Assembly: GCF_024448985.1 (NCBI RefSeq)
Contig: NZ_JAMOII010000001.1
Coordinates: 520,672 to 584,671 of the forward strand
Source of the DNA: Stutzerimonas stutzeri
GTDB taxonomy: Bacteria; Pseudomonadota; Gammaproteobacteria; Pseudomonadales; Pseudomonadaceae
DNA length: 64,000 nt
Direction: 5' to 3'
Part shown: piece by piece, positions 18,527 to 29,043 of the stretch
How positions within the stretch are numbered: the first letter of the stretch is position 1
How the letters are laid out: every line of letters begins with the position of its first letter
Translations under genes and position numbers: made by a program
The notes under the pieces: model-generated
Database searches by the model: none
What the model was told of the DNA's origin: nothing
The model's input: the letters and a program-made list of their open reading frames with translations, nothing else

Positions 18527-19171
18527 TCACTGATTGCTTTGCAGCTGGCGAATGAACACGTCGGCCTCATCTATTGCCCGCTGCATGTCGGCCAGTAACT
18601 GATCGACGTTCCCCTCCAGCGTGCGGTATTCCCCCTGCAGTGCACCGATGGCACGGGCGTTGAGGTTGTGCTTGAGAAACAGCACCTGATCGCGCAGCAC
18701 GTCGAGCACGGGGTCGATGCGCTTTTCTGCCGCCTTCATGCGTTGCAGCAGCACCCGATAGTCTTTCTGGGTGCGCTCCAGGTCCTTGGCGCTGGCAGCC
18801 TTCAGGCTCGCATTGTTGTACTCACCGAGTTCTTGTTTCCACTCCTTGAACAGTGCATTGGCGACGTCCTCGACCGCCTCGATCCTGTTTCGCACATCGC
18901 GCGCGCTGCTCTCGCTGGCTTCGAATTCACTATTGAGCGCCTCGTAGCGCTCTTCCAGCTCGCCACCTTGAACCTGCACCACGCTGCGATAGCGCTCCAG
19001 GGCGTCCTTGAATTGTTCCTTGGCCTGTTGCTGGGAATCACGGGCATCTTCAACGCGGTCCACCAGGATGTCGCGCTTGTGCAACCCGACCTTTTCCATT
19101 GCCGAGTAATAGGCGCTCTGGCAGCCGGCCAAAGCGAGCAGAATGAAGCTGAGTAGCATGAAGTGGCGCAT
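18527..19171 (-). CDS. DUF2959 family lipoprotein
   Basis: 214 residues of a conserved gammaproteobacterial family without known function. The signal sequence ends in LLALAGC (Cys16), so it is a predicted lipoprotein. The mature part is predicted almost entirely helical with long coiled-coil stretches, for example ARDSQQQAKEQFKDALERYR and a later MQRAIDEADVFIRQL. No operon partner is evident. An envelope role is inference. Confidence 0.75.
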   Translation of the reverse strand: MRHFMLLSFILLALAGCQSAYYSAMEKVGLHKRDILVDRVEDARDSQQQAKEQFKDALERYRSVVQVQGGELEERYEALNSEFEASESSARDVRNRIEAVEDVANALFKEWKQELGEYNNASLKAASAKDLERTQKDYRVLLQRMKAAEKRIDPVLDVLRDQVLFLKHNLNARAIGALQGEYRTLEGNVDQLLADMQRAIDEADVFIRQLQSNQ

Positions 19172-19300
19172 GAGGAATGTCCTTGTTCAGTTAATGCGCT
19201 TGCTTCGACAGGCATGCCGCCGCTACGTGCAAGATCGGGACGAAAAAAGGTGGCCAGTACCTTTGACGCATGAGCCGCGGCAATGCTTGTGATGCTGTAG

Positions 19301-19445
19301 AAAGCCGGGCCTCGGGGTGATGTTTGGCTTTGATGTTGACAGGGAATCTGCTTTCGCCGCGGGGCGCGCCTCCTACGATAAGCGGATCGGCGTGGGCGGC
19401 AGCATTGTGCTTTTGATTTTGGGAGGCCCGCCTCGGGGCGAAGCG
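19301..19445. repeat. REP-like palindromes, family A
   Basis: Units of the type CGCCGCGGGGCGCGCCTCCTAC and GGGAGGCCCGCCTCGGGGCGAAG, in opposite orientations. Related units recur at 24235, 29278, 35613, 39205, 60620 and 63978. They fill much of the 331-base gap 19172-19502 between the DUF2959 and htpX genes, where I see no gene. Confidence 0.65.
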
Positions 19446-19502
19446 TTGACGTTTCGCGGTTCGAGGGCGGCCTAACACCCGCCCTTGTCCCGCCGCGCCC
19501 GG

Positions 19503-20375
19503 TTAGCCGCGCTGACGCAGGGCTTCGATACGATCTTCCAGCGATGGGTGAGTCATCAGCAGTCCGGCGAGGCCGTTACGCAGAGCACCGTTGATGCTGA
19601 AGGCCTTGAGGCTGTCTGGCATGTCTACCGGCACGCCCTGTTCCGCACGCAGACGCTGCAGGGCGCCGATCATGGCGGAAGTGCCGGCCAGCTGTGCGCC
19701 GGCCTCGTCGGCGCGGAACTCACGTTTGCGCGAGAACCACATGACGATGATGCTGGCGAGGATGCCCAGTACCAGTTCGGCGAAGATGGTGGCGACGAAG
19801 TAGCCGATACCGTGGCCGTCTTCGTTCTTGAGAATCGCCTTGTCGACGAAGTTACCGAAGATCCGCGCGAAGAACATGACGAAGGTGTTCACCACGCCCT
19901 GAATCAACGCGAGTGTGACCATGTCGCCGTTGGCCACGTGTCCGATCTCATGTGCCAGTACCGCCTTCACCTCGTCGGGCGAGAAGCGCTCCAGCAATCC
20001 CTGGCTGACCGCTACCAGCGCGTCGTTCTTGTTCCAGCCGGTGGCGAAGGCGTTGGCTTCGTACGCGGGGAAAATACCCACTTCAGGCATTTTGATGCCG
20101 GCGTCGCGGGAAAGCTGTTCGACGGTTTGCAGCAACCATTGTTCATGGCGGGTGCGAGGCTGGCTGATGATCTCGGTGCGGGTACTCATCTTCGCCATCC
20201 ACTTGGAAATGAACAGCGAAATAAGTGCTCCAGCGAAGCCGAATACCGCACAGAAAGCCAGCAGGCTGCCGTAGTTCTGACCCGTATAGCGATCTACCCC
20301 GAGTAGCTTCAGGGTGACGCTGGCAACGACCAGTACAGCCAGGTTGGTGGCCAGAAACAAGAAAATGCGCATCAT
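19503..20375 (-). CDS. htpX: membrane zinc protease HtpX
   Basis: Inner-membrane M48 metalloprotease that degrades misfolded membrane proteins. 290 residues: two N-terminal helices (about 5-25 and 32-52), the zinc motif HEIGH (about residues 142-146) in [14 protein letters not shown], two further membrane segments, and the third zinc ligand Glu in the [10 protein letters not shown] segment. The opening [15 protein letters not shown] is the standard start in Pseudomonas. It lies 97 bases after the 150-residue conserved gene. Confidence 0.95.
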   Translation of the reverse strand: MMRIFLFLATNLAVLVVASVTLKLLGVDRYTGQNYGSLLAFCAVFGFAGALISLFISKWMAKMSTRTEIISQPRTRHEQWLLQTVEQLSRDAGIKMPEVGIFPAYEANAFATGWNKNDALVAVSQGLLERFSPDEVKAVLAHEIGHVANGDMVTLALIQGVVNTFVMFFARIFGNFVDKAILKNEDGHGIGYFVATIFAELVLGILASIIVMWFSRKREFRADEAGAQLAGTSAMIGALQRLRAEQGVPVDMPDSLKAFSINGALRNGLAGLLMTHPSLEDRIEALRQRG

Positions 20376-20472
20376 GTTGCGGCAAACTCCAAGGGGAACA
20401 ATAAGGAACGATAGGCTATATAAGGTGCCGGTCGGCGCTATTCAACCGAGCGACTATTTCAAGCTATGTCGC

Positions 20473-20925
20473 CTATGGTGCGGGTGCGCTCAGGGTCAGC
20501 TGGAGAGTGAACAGCCGACGGGTCAGGCGCGCCAGTCGTTCGCCATGACCGTCGCGTAGTGCCAGGCGCAGTTGGTGAGCCAGGCTCGTGTGCACCCGGT
20601 GCACGCTCGGAGGTAGCGTTTCGCTCGCCTGCGCGACGTCGGGAACGGCACTGGTCAAGCGCAGGAAGGCCTTTTCGGTAAGCACCGCCTGGTCGATAGC
20701 CAGGAACTGAATGTTGCTTTCGAAGCGTAAATAGCCTTCCTCGGCCAACCACAGCAGTGCTGCGAGGCAGCTTTGGTGTCGCTTGCTGGGCAGGCCGAAT
20801 TCGTCGGGCTCTTCATGGCCGATCAGGTCTTCCACGTACAGCGTGATCTTGCGCGGAAAGGCTTGGTAAAGCATCAATAGCCCGGCCGCGGCATCTCGCT
20901 GGAAGTCGTCGATCTGCAGATCCAT
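20473..20925 (-). CDS. conserved hypothetical protein next to alaA and htpX
   Basis: 150 residues, no signal peptide or membrane helix, function not recognised. It has an N-terminal helical segment (FQRDAAAGLLMLYQAFPRKI), then FGLPSKRHQSCLAALLWLAEEGYLRFE, which resembles a winged-helix type fold, and a C-terminal helix. It starts 4 bases after the aminotransferase stop, so translation is probably coupled. The same neighbours occur in P. aeruginosa, which argues that it is a real gene. Confidence 0.65.
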   Translation of the reverse strand: MDLQIDDFQRDAAAGLLMLYQAFPRKITLYVEDLIGHEEPDEFGLPSKRHQSCLAALLWLAEEGYLRFESNIQFLAIDQAVLTEKAFLRLTSAVPDVAQASETLPPSVHRVHTSLAHQLRLALRDGHGERLARLTRRLFTLQLTLSAPAP

Positions 20926-20929
20926 GCAG

Positions 20930-22141
20930 CTACTGGCTGTAGGTCTTTAGGAAACTACCGATGCGACCGATCGCCTGTTCCAGATCATCGACCCGCGGTA
21001 GCGTGACCACGCGGAAATGATCCGGCCAAGGCCAGTTGAAGGCGGTGCCCTGAACGATCAGCAGCTTCTCGGACAACAGCAGGTCGAGTACGAACTTCTC
21101 ATCATTGTGGATCGGGCAGATCTTCGGATCGATGCGGGGGAAGGCATAGAGCGCACCCATCGGTTTTACGCAGCTAACGCCGGGGATGTCGTTGAGCAAT
21201 TCCCAGGTGCGGTTGCGCTGCTCGAGCAGCCGGCCCGGCGGCAGCACCAGGTCGTTGATGCTCTGATACCCGCCCAGGGCCGTCTGGATGGCGTGCTGTG
21301 AAGGCACGTTGGCGCACAGGCGCATGTTGGCGAGGATGTCGATGCCCTCGATGTAGCTCTGCGCCTTGTGCTTGGGCCCCGTGATCACGACCCAGCCGGA
21401 GCGGAAACCAGCGATCCGGTAGGACTTGGACAGTCCATTGAAGGTCAGGCAAAGCACGTCCGGCGCCAGCGATGCCGTGCAAATATGCACAGCATCGTCA
21501 TAGAGAATCTTGTCGTAGATTTCATCGGAGAACAGCACCAGCTTGTGCTGACGCGCCAGTTCAACCATGCCTTCCAGCACTTCCTTCGGATAGACCGCGC
21601 CGGTCGGGTTGTTCGGGTTGATCAGCACCAGTGCTTTGGTGTTCGGCGTGATCTTGGCCTTGATATCCGCCAGATCCGGCCACCAGTTGGCCTGCTCGTC
21701 GCAGAGGTAGTGCACCGGTTTGCCGCCCGCCAAGCTCACGGCGGCCGTCCACAATGGATAATCCGGAGCCGGAATCAGTACCTCGTCACCGTTGTTGAGC
21801 AGTGCCTGCATGGACATCACGATCAGCTCGGATACGCCGTTACCGAGGTAAATGTCTTCGATGGTCACGCCTTCTACCTGCTTCTGCTGGTAGTACTGCA
21901 TGATGGCCTTGCGTGCGCTGAACAGACCTTTGGAATCACTGTAACCTTGCGCGGTGGGCAGGTTGCGGATCACGTCCTGAAGGATTTCTTCGGGGGCTTC
22001 GAAACCGAACGGCGCCGGATTGCCGATGTTCAGCTTGAGGATGCGATGACCTTCCTCTTCCAGTCGTTTGGCGTGCTTGAGCACCGGCCCGCGGATGTCA
22101 TAGCAGACATTGGCGAGCTTGTTCGATTTGCTGACCTGCAT
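20930..22141 (-). CDS. alaA: AlaA-type alanine/glutamate-pyruvate aminotransferase
   Basis: PLP-dependent class I/II aminotransferase that most resembles AlaA (YfbQ), making alanine from pyruvate and glutamate. 403 residues, standard length. Visible: GNPAPFGFEAPEE near the N-terminus, the PNNPTGAVY loop, FSDEIYDKI, and the lysine segment FNGLSKSYRIAGFRSGW with the Schiff-base Lys near residue 240. The gene is divergent from msrB, with 190 bases between them. Confidence 0.9.
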   Translation of the reverse strand: MQVSKSNKLANVCYDIRGPVLKHAKRLEEEGHRILKLNIGNPAPFGFEAPEEILQDVIRNLPTAQGYSDSKGLFSARKAIMQYYQQKQVEGVTIEDIYLGNGVSELIVMSMQALLNNGDEVLIPAPDYPLWTAAVSLAGGKPVHYLCDEQANWWPDLADIKAKITPNTKALVLINPNNPTGAVYPKEVLEGMVELARQHKLVLFSDEIYDKILYDDAVHICTASLAPDVLCLTFNGLSKSYRIAGFRSGWVVITGPKHKAQSYIEGIDILANMRLCANVPSQHAIQTALGGYQSINDLVLPPGRLLEQRNRTWELLNDIPGVSCVKPMGALYAFPRIDPKICPIHNDEKFVLDLLLSEKLLIVQGTAFNWPWPDHFRVVTLPRVDDLEQAIGRIGSFLKTYSQ

Positions 22142-22331
22142 GATCCTGAGTGTCCCGAAGTGAAGACGTGCCCGGCTCTCGATGGCTGGCGACGTTTGGC
22201 ATGAACCCGGGCGCCTTGGCAGCCTGAAACCCCGCTGCCAGACTAGGCGTCTAAGAGCAACGCATCATACGTGCGGCCCGATCACCGGAAAAGGTACAGA
22301 TCCGCCTTTTTTGAAATCACGAGGTGTACCG

Positions 22332-22730
22332 ATGGACAAGCTTGAAAAACCGCTTGAAACCTGGCGTGAAGAGCTCTCCGACGAGCAATTTCAGGTCTGC
22401 CGGCTCGGTGCGACTGAGCGCCCCTTTACCGGTAAGTACAACGACACCAAAACCCCCGGCATCTATCATTGCGCCTGTTGCGATGCGCCGCTGTTCGACT
22501 CGGACGCCAAGTTCTCTTCTGGCTGCGGCTGGCCGAGCTATTTCCAGCCGGTCAGCGATACGGCCATCACCAGCCTCGACGATTTCAGCCACGGTATGCA
22601 TCGTATCGAGGTCAAGTGCGCTCGCTGCGATGCTCATCTGGGGCATGTATTTCCTGACGGACCGGCGCCGACCGGCATGCGTTATTGCATCAATTCCGCT
22701 TCGCTCGATCACAAGCCGCGCGACGCCTGA
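22332..22730 (+). CDS. msrB: peptide-methionine (R)-S-oxide reductase MsrB
   Basis: Repairs the R form of methionine sulfoxide. 132 residues from the ATG at 22332 with GAGGTG ribosome site; an upstream frame extension is not supported. Zinc cysteines Cys47/Cys50 (CACC) and Cys96/Cys99 (CARC), GCGWPSY, and the catalytic Cys119 in [10 protein letters not shown] are all present. It is followed at a short distance by the glutathione peroxidase gene, so the two form an oxidative-damage pair, the same pairing seen in P. aeruginosa. Confidence 0.96.
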   Translation: MDKLEKPLETWREELSDEQFQVCRLGATERPFTGKYNDTKTPGIYHCACCDAPLFDSDAKFSSGCGWPSYFQPVSDTAITSLDDFSHGMHRIEVKCARCDAHLGHVFPDGPAPTGMRYCINSASLDHKPRDA

Positions 22731-22762
22731 CGGCCTTCGCAATGCCTTACCGGGACACCATC

Positions 22763-23245
22763 ATGCGCGATCCGCTGTTTGAGATTCCCTGCGTCACTAT
22801 TGACGGCAATGAGACCACCCTGGCCGATTTCGGTGGCAAGGTTCTGCTGGTGGTCAATACGGCCAGTCAGTGCGGCTTCACACCCCAGTACAAAGGGTTG
22901 GAGGCGCTTTGGAAGCAATATCGTCAACAGGGATTGTTGGTGCTCGGGTTTCCCTGTGATCAGTTTGGTCATCAAGAACCGGGTGACGAGGCGCAGATCG
23001 CTACCTTCTGCGAGCGGAACTTCGGCGTCAGCTTCCCGCTATTCGCCAAGGTGCGGGTTAATGGCGGTGATGCCCATCCGCTGTTCGTGCAATTGAAGAA
23101 GCGCGCACCCGGCCTGCTCGGCAGCAAGGCGATCAAGTGGAATTTCACAAAGTTTCTCATCGCAGACGAGGGCCGGTGGGTGGAGCGGTTCTCGTCGCGC
23201 ACGGCTCCGGAGGCGCTCGCAGCGCGCATCGAAGCCCACCTGTAG
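22763..23245 (+). CDS. glutathione peroxidase family protein (Cys type)
   Basis: Reduces hydroperoxides with glutathione or, in most bacterial members, thioredoxin. 160 residues from the ATG at 22763 (MRDPLFEIPCVTIDG); an ATG at 22742 would add seven residues. The peroxidatic residue is Cys37 in NTASQCGFTPQY rather than selenocysteine; the Gln and Trp of the active site lie in GFPCDQFGHQEPG and IKWNFTKFLI. It lies 32 bases after msrB. Confidence 0.92.
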   Translation: MRDPLFEIPCVTIDGNETTLADFGGKVLLVVNTASQCGFTPQYKGLEALWKQYRQQGLLVLGFPCDQFGHQEPGDEAQIATFCERNFGVSFPLFAKVRVNGGDAHPLFVQLKKRAPGLLGSKAIKWNFTKFLIADEGRWVERFSSRTAPEALAARIEAHL

Positions 23246-23291
23246 CGTTTTCTGGCAATGCCTGCCCGTAGAATATTTCTGGAGTCGTTGA

Positions 23292-24170
23292 ATGGATGCC
23301 GAGCTGAAAGCTTTTTTGCAGCGCGCCGATGCGCTGATGACGCGCCTGGAGCCCCTGCTGCCGGCGCCGCGTGCGCCAGTCGATTGGAACAGCAGCCTGG
23401 CGGCACGCTGGCATCGTGAAGGGCAGGGCGGTTATTTGCAGCCGCTGAAGGTGTCGCTGGATCTGAATCTGGCTGATCTGATCGGCATCGACCGGCAGCG
23501 CGAGCTGCTGGCGAATAATACCCGCCAGTTTGTGTCCGGCCTGCCGGCAAATCACGTACTGCTTTGGGGCGCGCGCGGGACCGGTAAGTCTTCGTTGATC
23601 CGGGCACTGCTGGCCGAGCATGCGCCGGCAGGTCTGCGCCTCATTGAAATCGAGCGGGATCATCTGGCTGACCTGCCTAAAGTGGTCGAGCAGCTCGTCG
23701 GCCAGCCTCAGCATTTCGTGGTGTTCTGCGACGACCTGTCATTCGAGGCGGGTGAGGGCGACTACCGCGTGCTGAAAAGTGTGCTGGACGGCTCCCTGGA
23801 GCGAGCGCCGGAAAATGTGCTGCTGTATGCCACGTCGAATCGTCGGCATCTGGTCCCTGAGCGCCAGAGCGATAACGAGAACTGGCAGATGATCGACGGC
23901 GAACTGCATCCCAACGAGGCGGTGGAAGACAAGATCGCCCTGTCGGACCGCTTCGGACTCTGGCTTTCGTTCTATCCCTTCAGTCAGGAACATTATTTGA
24001 ACGTGGTGCGGCACTGGATCGGCTCGCTGGCTGAGCAGGCCGGCCTCACCTGGAGCTGGGATGAGGCGCTGGAGAAAGATGCGATTCGCTGGGCCACGGC
24101 ACGCGGTAACCGCAACGGTCGTTGCGCCTATCAGTTTGCGCGGCAGTGGGTAGGGATTCGTCTGCTTTGA
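23292..24170 (+). CDS. DUF815 family AAA ATPase
   Basis: 292-residue P-loop ATPase of the DUF815 family, whose role is unknown. The Walker A loop GARGTGKSS lies near residue 95, and a Walker B-like VVFCDDLSFE near 145. A sensor-like TSNRRHLVPER segment and a C-terminal helical lid (about 235-290) complete an AAA+ layout. It stands 46 bases after the glutathione peroxidase gene on the same strand. Confidence 0.85.
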   Translation: MDAELKAFLQRADALMTRLEPLLPAPRAPVDWNSSLAARWHREGQGGYLQPLKVSLDLNLADLIGIDRQRELLANNTRQFVSGLPANHVLLWGARGTGKSSLIRALLAEHAPAGLRLIEIERDHLADLPKVVEQLVGQPQHFVVFCDDLSFEAGEGDYRVLKSVLDGSLERAPENVLLYATSNRRHLVPERQSDNENWQMIDGELHPNEAVEDKIALSDRFGLWLSFYPFSQEHYLNVVRHWIGSLAEQAGLTWSWDEALEKDAIRWATARGNRNGRCAYQFARQWVGIRLL

Positions 24171-24234
24171 AGACAAGCGCTGGGTCTAGCTGCAGCGGAT
24201 GTGCTTGGCTTTGTTCTAGTCTAGGCTGAAAGGT

Positions 24235-24318
24235 TGTTTCGCCGCCAGGGCGCGCCTCCCACGGATCCGGCATCCAGCTGCTCTTGTAGGAGGGCCGCCC
24301 CCGGCGCGAATGCTTTTG
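24235..24318. repeat. REP-like palindromes, family A
   Basis: Units TTTCGCCGCCAGGGCGCGCCTCCCAC and GTAGGAGGGCCGCCCCCGGCGCGAATGC in opposite orientations, separated by about 20 bases, between two convergent genes. Confidence 0.6.
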
Positions 24319-24336
24319 GCTTCGGGACAGGATGAA

Positions 24337-25020
24337 TCAATCCGGCTGCTTCGCCTTCTTACCTATCTCGATGAGCTTTGCCGTCATGCGCTGCTCGCCC
24401 GGTAGCACGCTTTCAACCGAAGCAAGCCCTTTCATTCGGGTGAAGTGAGCGGCCAGCGCCGGCCAGCGATTGGCGTCGATCAGTTCGCCGCCATGCTCCA
24501 TGTTGATCAGCTGGCAGGCGAAAGCGAGGTCCGCTATCGAAAGCTGGTCGCCGACAAAGTACGTTCTTTCGCCGAGTTGACGCTCGAGATAGTCGAAGTG
24601 CGGCGGTAGCTTTTCGTTCAGAGCGGCCTGCACCTTGACTTCGTTACAGGTGTGGCCGGAACTGGGCTTCAGCACACGGTTGCGGAAAACCCCAAAGGTC
24701 GTCAGGGGCGCTAGTTCGTAGTCGGCGTACTTCTCCAGCCAGCGGATCTGCGCACGTTCTATCGCGCTGTTACCGTACAGCCGAACGGTCTGTTCGAACG
24801 TTTCTTCGAGGTACTGGCAGATTACGCTGGAGTCGGCGAGGCTGAGTTCGCCATCTTTTAAGGCTGGAATACGGCCGAGCGGGTTGAGCTGCAGATACCA
24901 CTCGGGCGGTGTGAATGGCATGACGACTTCTAGCTGGTAATCCAGACCCTTTTCCAGCAGGCAAAGACGTGCCTTGCGAACGAATGGTGACAGTGGGGCA
25001 CCGAACAAGGTCAGGGACAT
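24337..25020 (-). CDS. glutathione S-transferase family protein
   Basis: 227 residues: thioredoxin-like N-terminal domain (about 1-78, with FGAPLSPFVRKARLCLLEKG and the SNAIL/TRAP-like segment LADSSVICQYLEETF) and an all-helical C-terminal domain (about 88-215, with LSIADLAFACQLI containing the conserved Asp of the N-capping box). Substrate unknown. No close operon partner; a stringent-starvation SspA role is less likely because sspA sits with sspB. Confidence 0.88.
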   Translation of the reverse strand: MSLTLFGAPLSPFVRKARLCLLEKGLDYQLEVVMPFTPPEWYLQLNPLGRIPALKDGELSLADSSVICQYLEETFEQTVRLYGNSAIERAQIRWLEKYADYELAPLTTFGVFRNRVLKPSSGHTCNEVKVQAALNEKLPPHFDYLERQLGERTYFVGDQLSIADLAFACQLINMEHGGELIDANRWPALAAHFTRMKGLASVESVLPGEQRMTAKLIEIGKKAKQPD

Positions 25021-25144
25021 TGATTTTCTCCGCGGCAGGACAGGCGCGGCAGTGCCAGTGAGCGGATGAGTATTAAGTTGCGAAGCAACGGAGCACGATG
25101 CATTCGCCTCTCAAGTCATTTTTCGCACCCGTCCGGACCTGCGC

Positions 25145-25921
25145 CTAGTAGATGTTGTTCTTCTTCCAGTCATCTTCGCTTTCAAAGTTCTTCAAACCTT
25201 CGGTCAGCTCGCTGGGTTCGTCAAGCTTCGGTTGTTGCTGAGTCTGCTCGAGCTTGTTGGCATGGGTGTAGCTCGCTTCGAGCTGCGCCAGTTGGGATTG
25301 GAATTCGGCAGGGTTGGGTTGCTTGCGGACGTGCTGAATGCCGCGTTCGAATGCGAGACGTGCCTTGTGGGGACTACCTTGCTTCAAGGCCTCCTGGCCG
25401 ACGTTGGTGAAATATTCAATATGCAACATCACCGTCATGTGCTGGATGTGCTGGATCCAGCGTTTGGCTGCAGCCGTATCGAGCTGGTTCTGCTTGTTGG
25501 CCCAGACGATCAGAGCGTACAAATCTTCCAGCCGGAGGCGAATTTCTTTCACCTGGGCTTCTGTGGCCACTTTAACTGGCGCATTCGGCACTTCGATCTC
25601 GTCAGCCTTGGCGGCAGCGCTGCGCAGCGCATCAACCCGCGCACTGACGGTGCTGTTCTTCTTGTCCAGCTGTAACAGTCGTTCGCCTAGATGCAATTCC
25701 AGTCGCGTCAGCGTTAACTTGAGCGCTGGCGTCATCATCTGGGCTGGCAGGCTGTCGGAGAGATTGGCGCAGCGCCGCATGCGATCACTGAGATCGGCTC
25801 GGATGCGCGCTTTTTCCAGATTGTTCTTTTCGACGATCTGGTTAATCACGCCAATGGCTATCAATATGAACAGGCCAGCAACGACCAATCCTGCAATCAG
25901 AACCGGGGACACGGGGCGCAC
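25145..25921 (-). CDS. membrane-anchored hypothetical protein
   Basis: 258 residues, function not recognised. One N-terminal membrane helix (about 8-28, VLIAGLVVAGLFILIAIGV) is followed by a mostly helical cytoplasmic or periplasmic part. Residues about 165-240 look like a helical hairpin array (YFTNVGQEALKQGSPHKARL) of TPR-like character. It is upstream and divergent from the tRNA operon. Confidence 0.65.
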   Translation of the reverse strand: MRPVSPVLIAGLVVAGLFILIAIGVINQIVEKNNLEKARIRADLSDRMRRCANLSDSLPAQMMTPALKLTLTRLELHLGERLLQLDKKNSTVSARVDALRSAAAKADEIEVPNAPVKVATEAQVKEIRLRLEDLYALIVWANKQNQLDTAAAKRWIQHIQHMTVMLHIEYFTNVGQEALKQGSPHKARLAFERGIQHVRKQPNPAEFQSQLAQLEASYTHANKLEQTQQQPKLDEPSELTEGLKNFESEDDWKKNNIY

Positions 25922-26027
25922 CTCTCTAACCGGGCGGTTTCTGCCGAGTGTAGAGCGTTAGATGGCAAGCTGATAGCTCAAAAGCAGCTTCAATTAATCG
26001 ACCCTTAAAAAATTTCAGCAAGGCGCT

Positions 26028-26056
26028 TGACGGCCCTATGCGAGCTCCATAGAATG
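26028..26056 (+). promoter_or_regulatory. promoter of the tRNA-Glu/tRNA-Gly operon
   Basis: TTGACG (26028-26033), a 17-base spacer, and TAGAAT (26051-26056): near-consensus sigma-70 boxes. A GC-rich GCGCGCC run follows the -10 box, resembling a stringent discriminator. The first tRNA begins 72 bases on. Confidence 0.8.
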
Positions 26057-26128
26057 CGCGCCACTTGCAGCGTGAAGCACATCGCAAACGCTGAAAGCCG
26101 GAATGAAAGCGATAAGCTTCCGGGCTGC

Positions 26129-26204
26129 GTCCCCTTCGTCTAGTGGCCTAGGACACCGCCCTTTCACGGCGGTAACAGGGGTTCGAGTCCCCTAGGGGAC
26201 GCCA
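26129..26204 (+). tRNA. tRNA-Glu (anticodon TTC)
   Basis: 76 bases with encoded CCA. The acceptor stem GTCCCCT pairs with AGGGGAC, the anticodon loop reads CCTTTCACG, and the T loop is GGTTCGAGTCC. Anticodon TTC at the middle of the loop gives glutamate. Confidence 0.97.
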
Positions 26205-26223
26205 TTTTTGTTGTAGATGTAAC

Positions 26224-26299
<76 letters not shown>

Positions 26300-26333
26300 A
26301 ATAAGCTGCGAAAGGCCAAGGCTAATCGCAAGC

Positions 26334-26367
26334 ACAAAAAAAGCGACCTAGAGTCGCTTTTTTTGTG
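26334..26367. terminator. rho-independent terminator after the tRNA pair
   Basis: A-run, stem AAGCGAC (26341-26347) and GTCGCTT (26353-26359) with a 5-base loop, then a T-run. The flanking A and T tracts make it usable from both sides. Confidence 0.9.
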
Positions 26368-26608
26368 TCTGTAATTCCTGTCCGTCGGCACGCTCGGATG
26401 CCGACACCTCTGTCGAGCAATCGCTCAAGCTCGGCGCGTGCCCACCACCCTTCGAATAGCCGGCCAAACTCACCGAGCCCGTTACGGTCCTATCCCATAG
26501 ACGCTCGTCTTGCTTCGTACGCAGTGGGGGCCGCTTGGTAGAACGACCGCTCGGTCGCCCCTTCGTCAGTTACGACCGGCGAAAATTTCGATAATCGGGG
26601 CTTTCATC
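26368..26608. other. intergenic region before the ZIP transporter
   Basis: No gene seen. It holds a 7-base inverted repeat GTCGGCA (26384-26390) and TGCCGAC (26399-26405) and a small GACCG/CGGTC hairpin near 26543. A CGGGG run before the ATG at 26609 is the likely ribosome site. Confidence 0.5.
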
Positions 26609-27538
26609 ATGGCAAGCACTCAAAGCGCCGCAGCCACGCTGCGCTCGGCATGGATTGCTCATGCACAGGCAAACCCCATCGTCGCATTGGGGCTTATCGG
26701 TACGGTTCTGGTTGTGTTGATACTGCTGGGCGCCAGTGCTTACGGCGCATTTCAGAACGGCGATGAAAGCAATATCCGCTATGCGCTGCTCGGCGGCACG
26801 GCAGGCTTCGCGGCGACGGCACTGGGTGCGCTGATGGCGATTGCGCTGGGCAATATTTCCACGCGCACCCAGGACAGCATGCTTGGCTTCGCCGCCGGCA
26901 TGATGCTCGCGGCCAGTTCGTTTTCCTTGATCCTTCCGGGCCTCGCGGCAGCACGGGATCTGTTCGACAGCGGCCCAGCGGCCGCATTGACTGTAGTGGT
27001 GGGCCTCGGCTTTGGCGTGCTGTTGATGCTCGGGCTGGATTATTTCACGCCCCACGAGCATGAGGCCGCCGGTGCCTTCGGGCCTCATCACCAGCGCATG
27101 AGTCGGGTCTGGCTGTTCGTGTTTGCGATCATCCTGCACAACATTCCGGAAGGCATGGCGATAGGCGTGAGCTTCGCCAAGGGCGATCTGGAGGTTGGTT
27201 TGCCGCTCACCAGCGCCATCGCCATCCAAGACATTCCCGAAGGGCTGGCTGTTGCGCTGGCTTTGCGCACCACCGGCTTGTCCGCCTGGCGGGCGATACT
27301 GGTCGCTGCGGCTTCAGGCCTGATGGAGCCTCTCGGCGCCCTGGTGGGTTTGGGAATTTCCAGCGGTTTGGCCGTCGCTTACCCGGTCAGCCTCGGCTTG
27401 GCTGCCGGCGCGATGATCTTCGTGGTATCGCATGAAGTGATTCCCGAAACTCACCGTCATGGTCATCAGACGCCGGCAACGGTCGGCTTGATGGGTGGTT
27501 TCGCGGTGATGATGTTTCTGGATACCGCGCTGGGCTAG
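26609..27538 (+). CDS. ZIP family metal transporter
   Basis: Inner-membrane divalent metal (probably zinc) permease of the GufA/ZupT type. 309 residues from the ATG at 26609 (MASTQSAAATLRSAW); the longer frame from 26510 lacks support. Eight or so membrane helices. The two metal-binding helix motifs are HNIPEGMAIGVSFAKGD and QDIPEGLAVALAL, and a His-containing loop (PHEHEAAGAFGPHHQ) lies between helices as in other ZIP proteins. It is convergent with the oxidoreductase gene. Confidence 0.9.
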   Translation: MASTQSAAATLRSAWIAHAQANPIVALGLIGTVLVVLILLGASAYGAFQNGDESNIRYALLGGTAGFAATALGALMAIALGNISTRTQDSMLGFAAGMMLAASSFSLILPGLAAARDLFDSGPAAALTVVVGLGFGVLLMLGLDYFTPHEHEAAGAFGPHHQRMSRVWLFVFAIILHNIPEGMAIGVSFAKGDLEVGLPLTSAIAIQDIPEGLAVALALRTTGLSAWRAILVAAASGLMEPLGALVGLGISSGLAVAYPVSLGLAAGAMIFVVSHEVIPETHRHGHQTPATVGLMGGFAVMMFLDTALG

Positions 27539-27571
27539 GAAGCATCGAGCTGCCGGTTACCGATATATCGC

Positions 27572-27595
27572 TGCGCCGTCTCTGATGACGGCGCA
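27572..27595. terminator. bidirectional hairpin between convergent genes
   Basis: Perfect 9-base stem TGCGCCGTC (27572-27580) and GACGGCGCA (27587-27595) with a 6-base loop, exactly between the ZIP gene and the oppositely oriented oxidoreductase gene. Weak T-tracts. Confidence 0.5.
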
Positions 27596-27602
27596 AGTCT
27601 AA

Positions 27603-28983
<1,381 letters not shown>

Positions 28984-29011
28984 TTGTAAGTTGGGAATAA
29001 GCCGGTACAAT
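28984..29011 (+). promoter_or_regulatory. promoter of the 4.5S RNA gene
   Basis: TTGTAA (28984-28989), a 16-base spacer, and TACAAT (29006-29011). The mature RNA starts about 33 bases on, leaving a short 5' leader as in other bacteria, where RNase P removes it. Confidence 0.65.
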
Positions 29012-29043
29012 GGCGCCGCTCGCCGCCAGGCGGGTTTCGTTAT

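Noticed and set aside
19485-20306. 273-residue open frame on the plus strand
   Set aside because: Antisense to htpX, which has all catalytic motifs.
24602-24610. GGCGGTAGC, the core of the RfaH ops element
   Set aside because: It lies inside the GST coding region, on the strand opposite to that gene's transcription, and no operon follows. Chance match.
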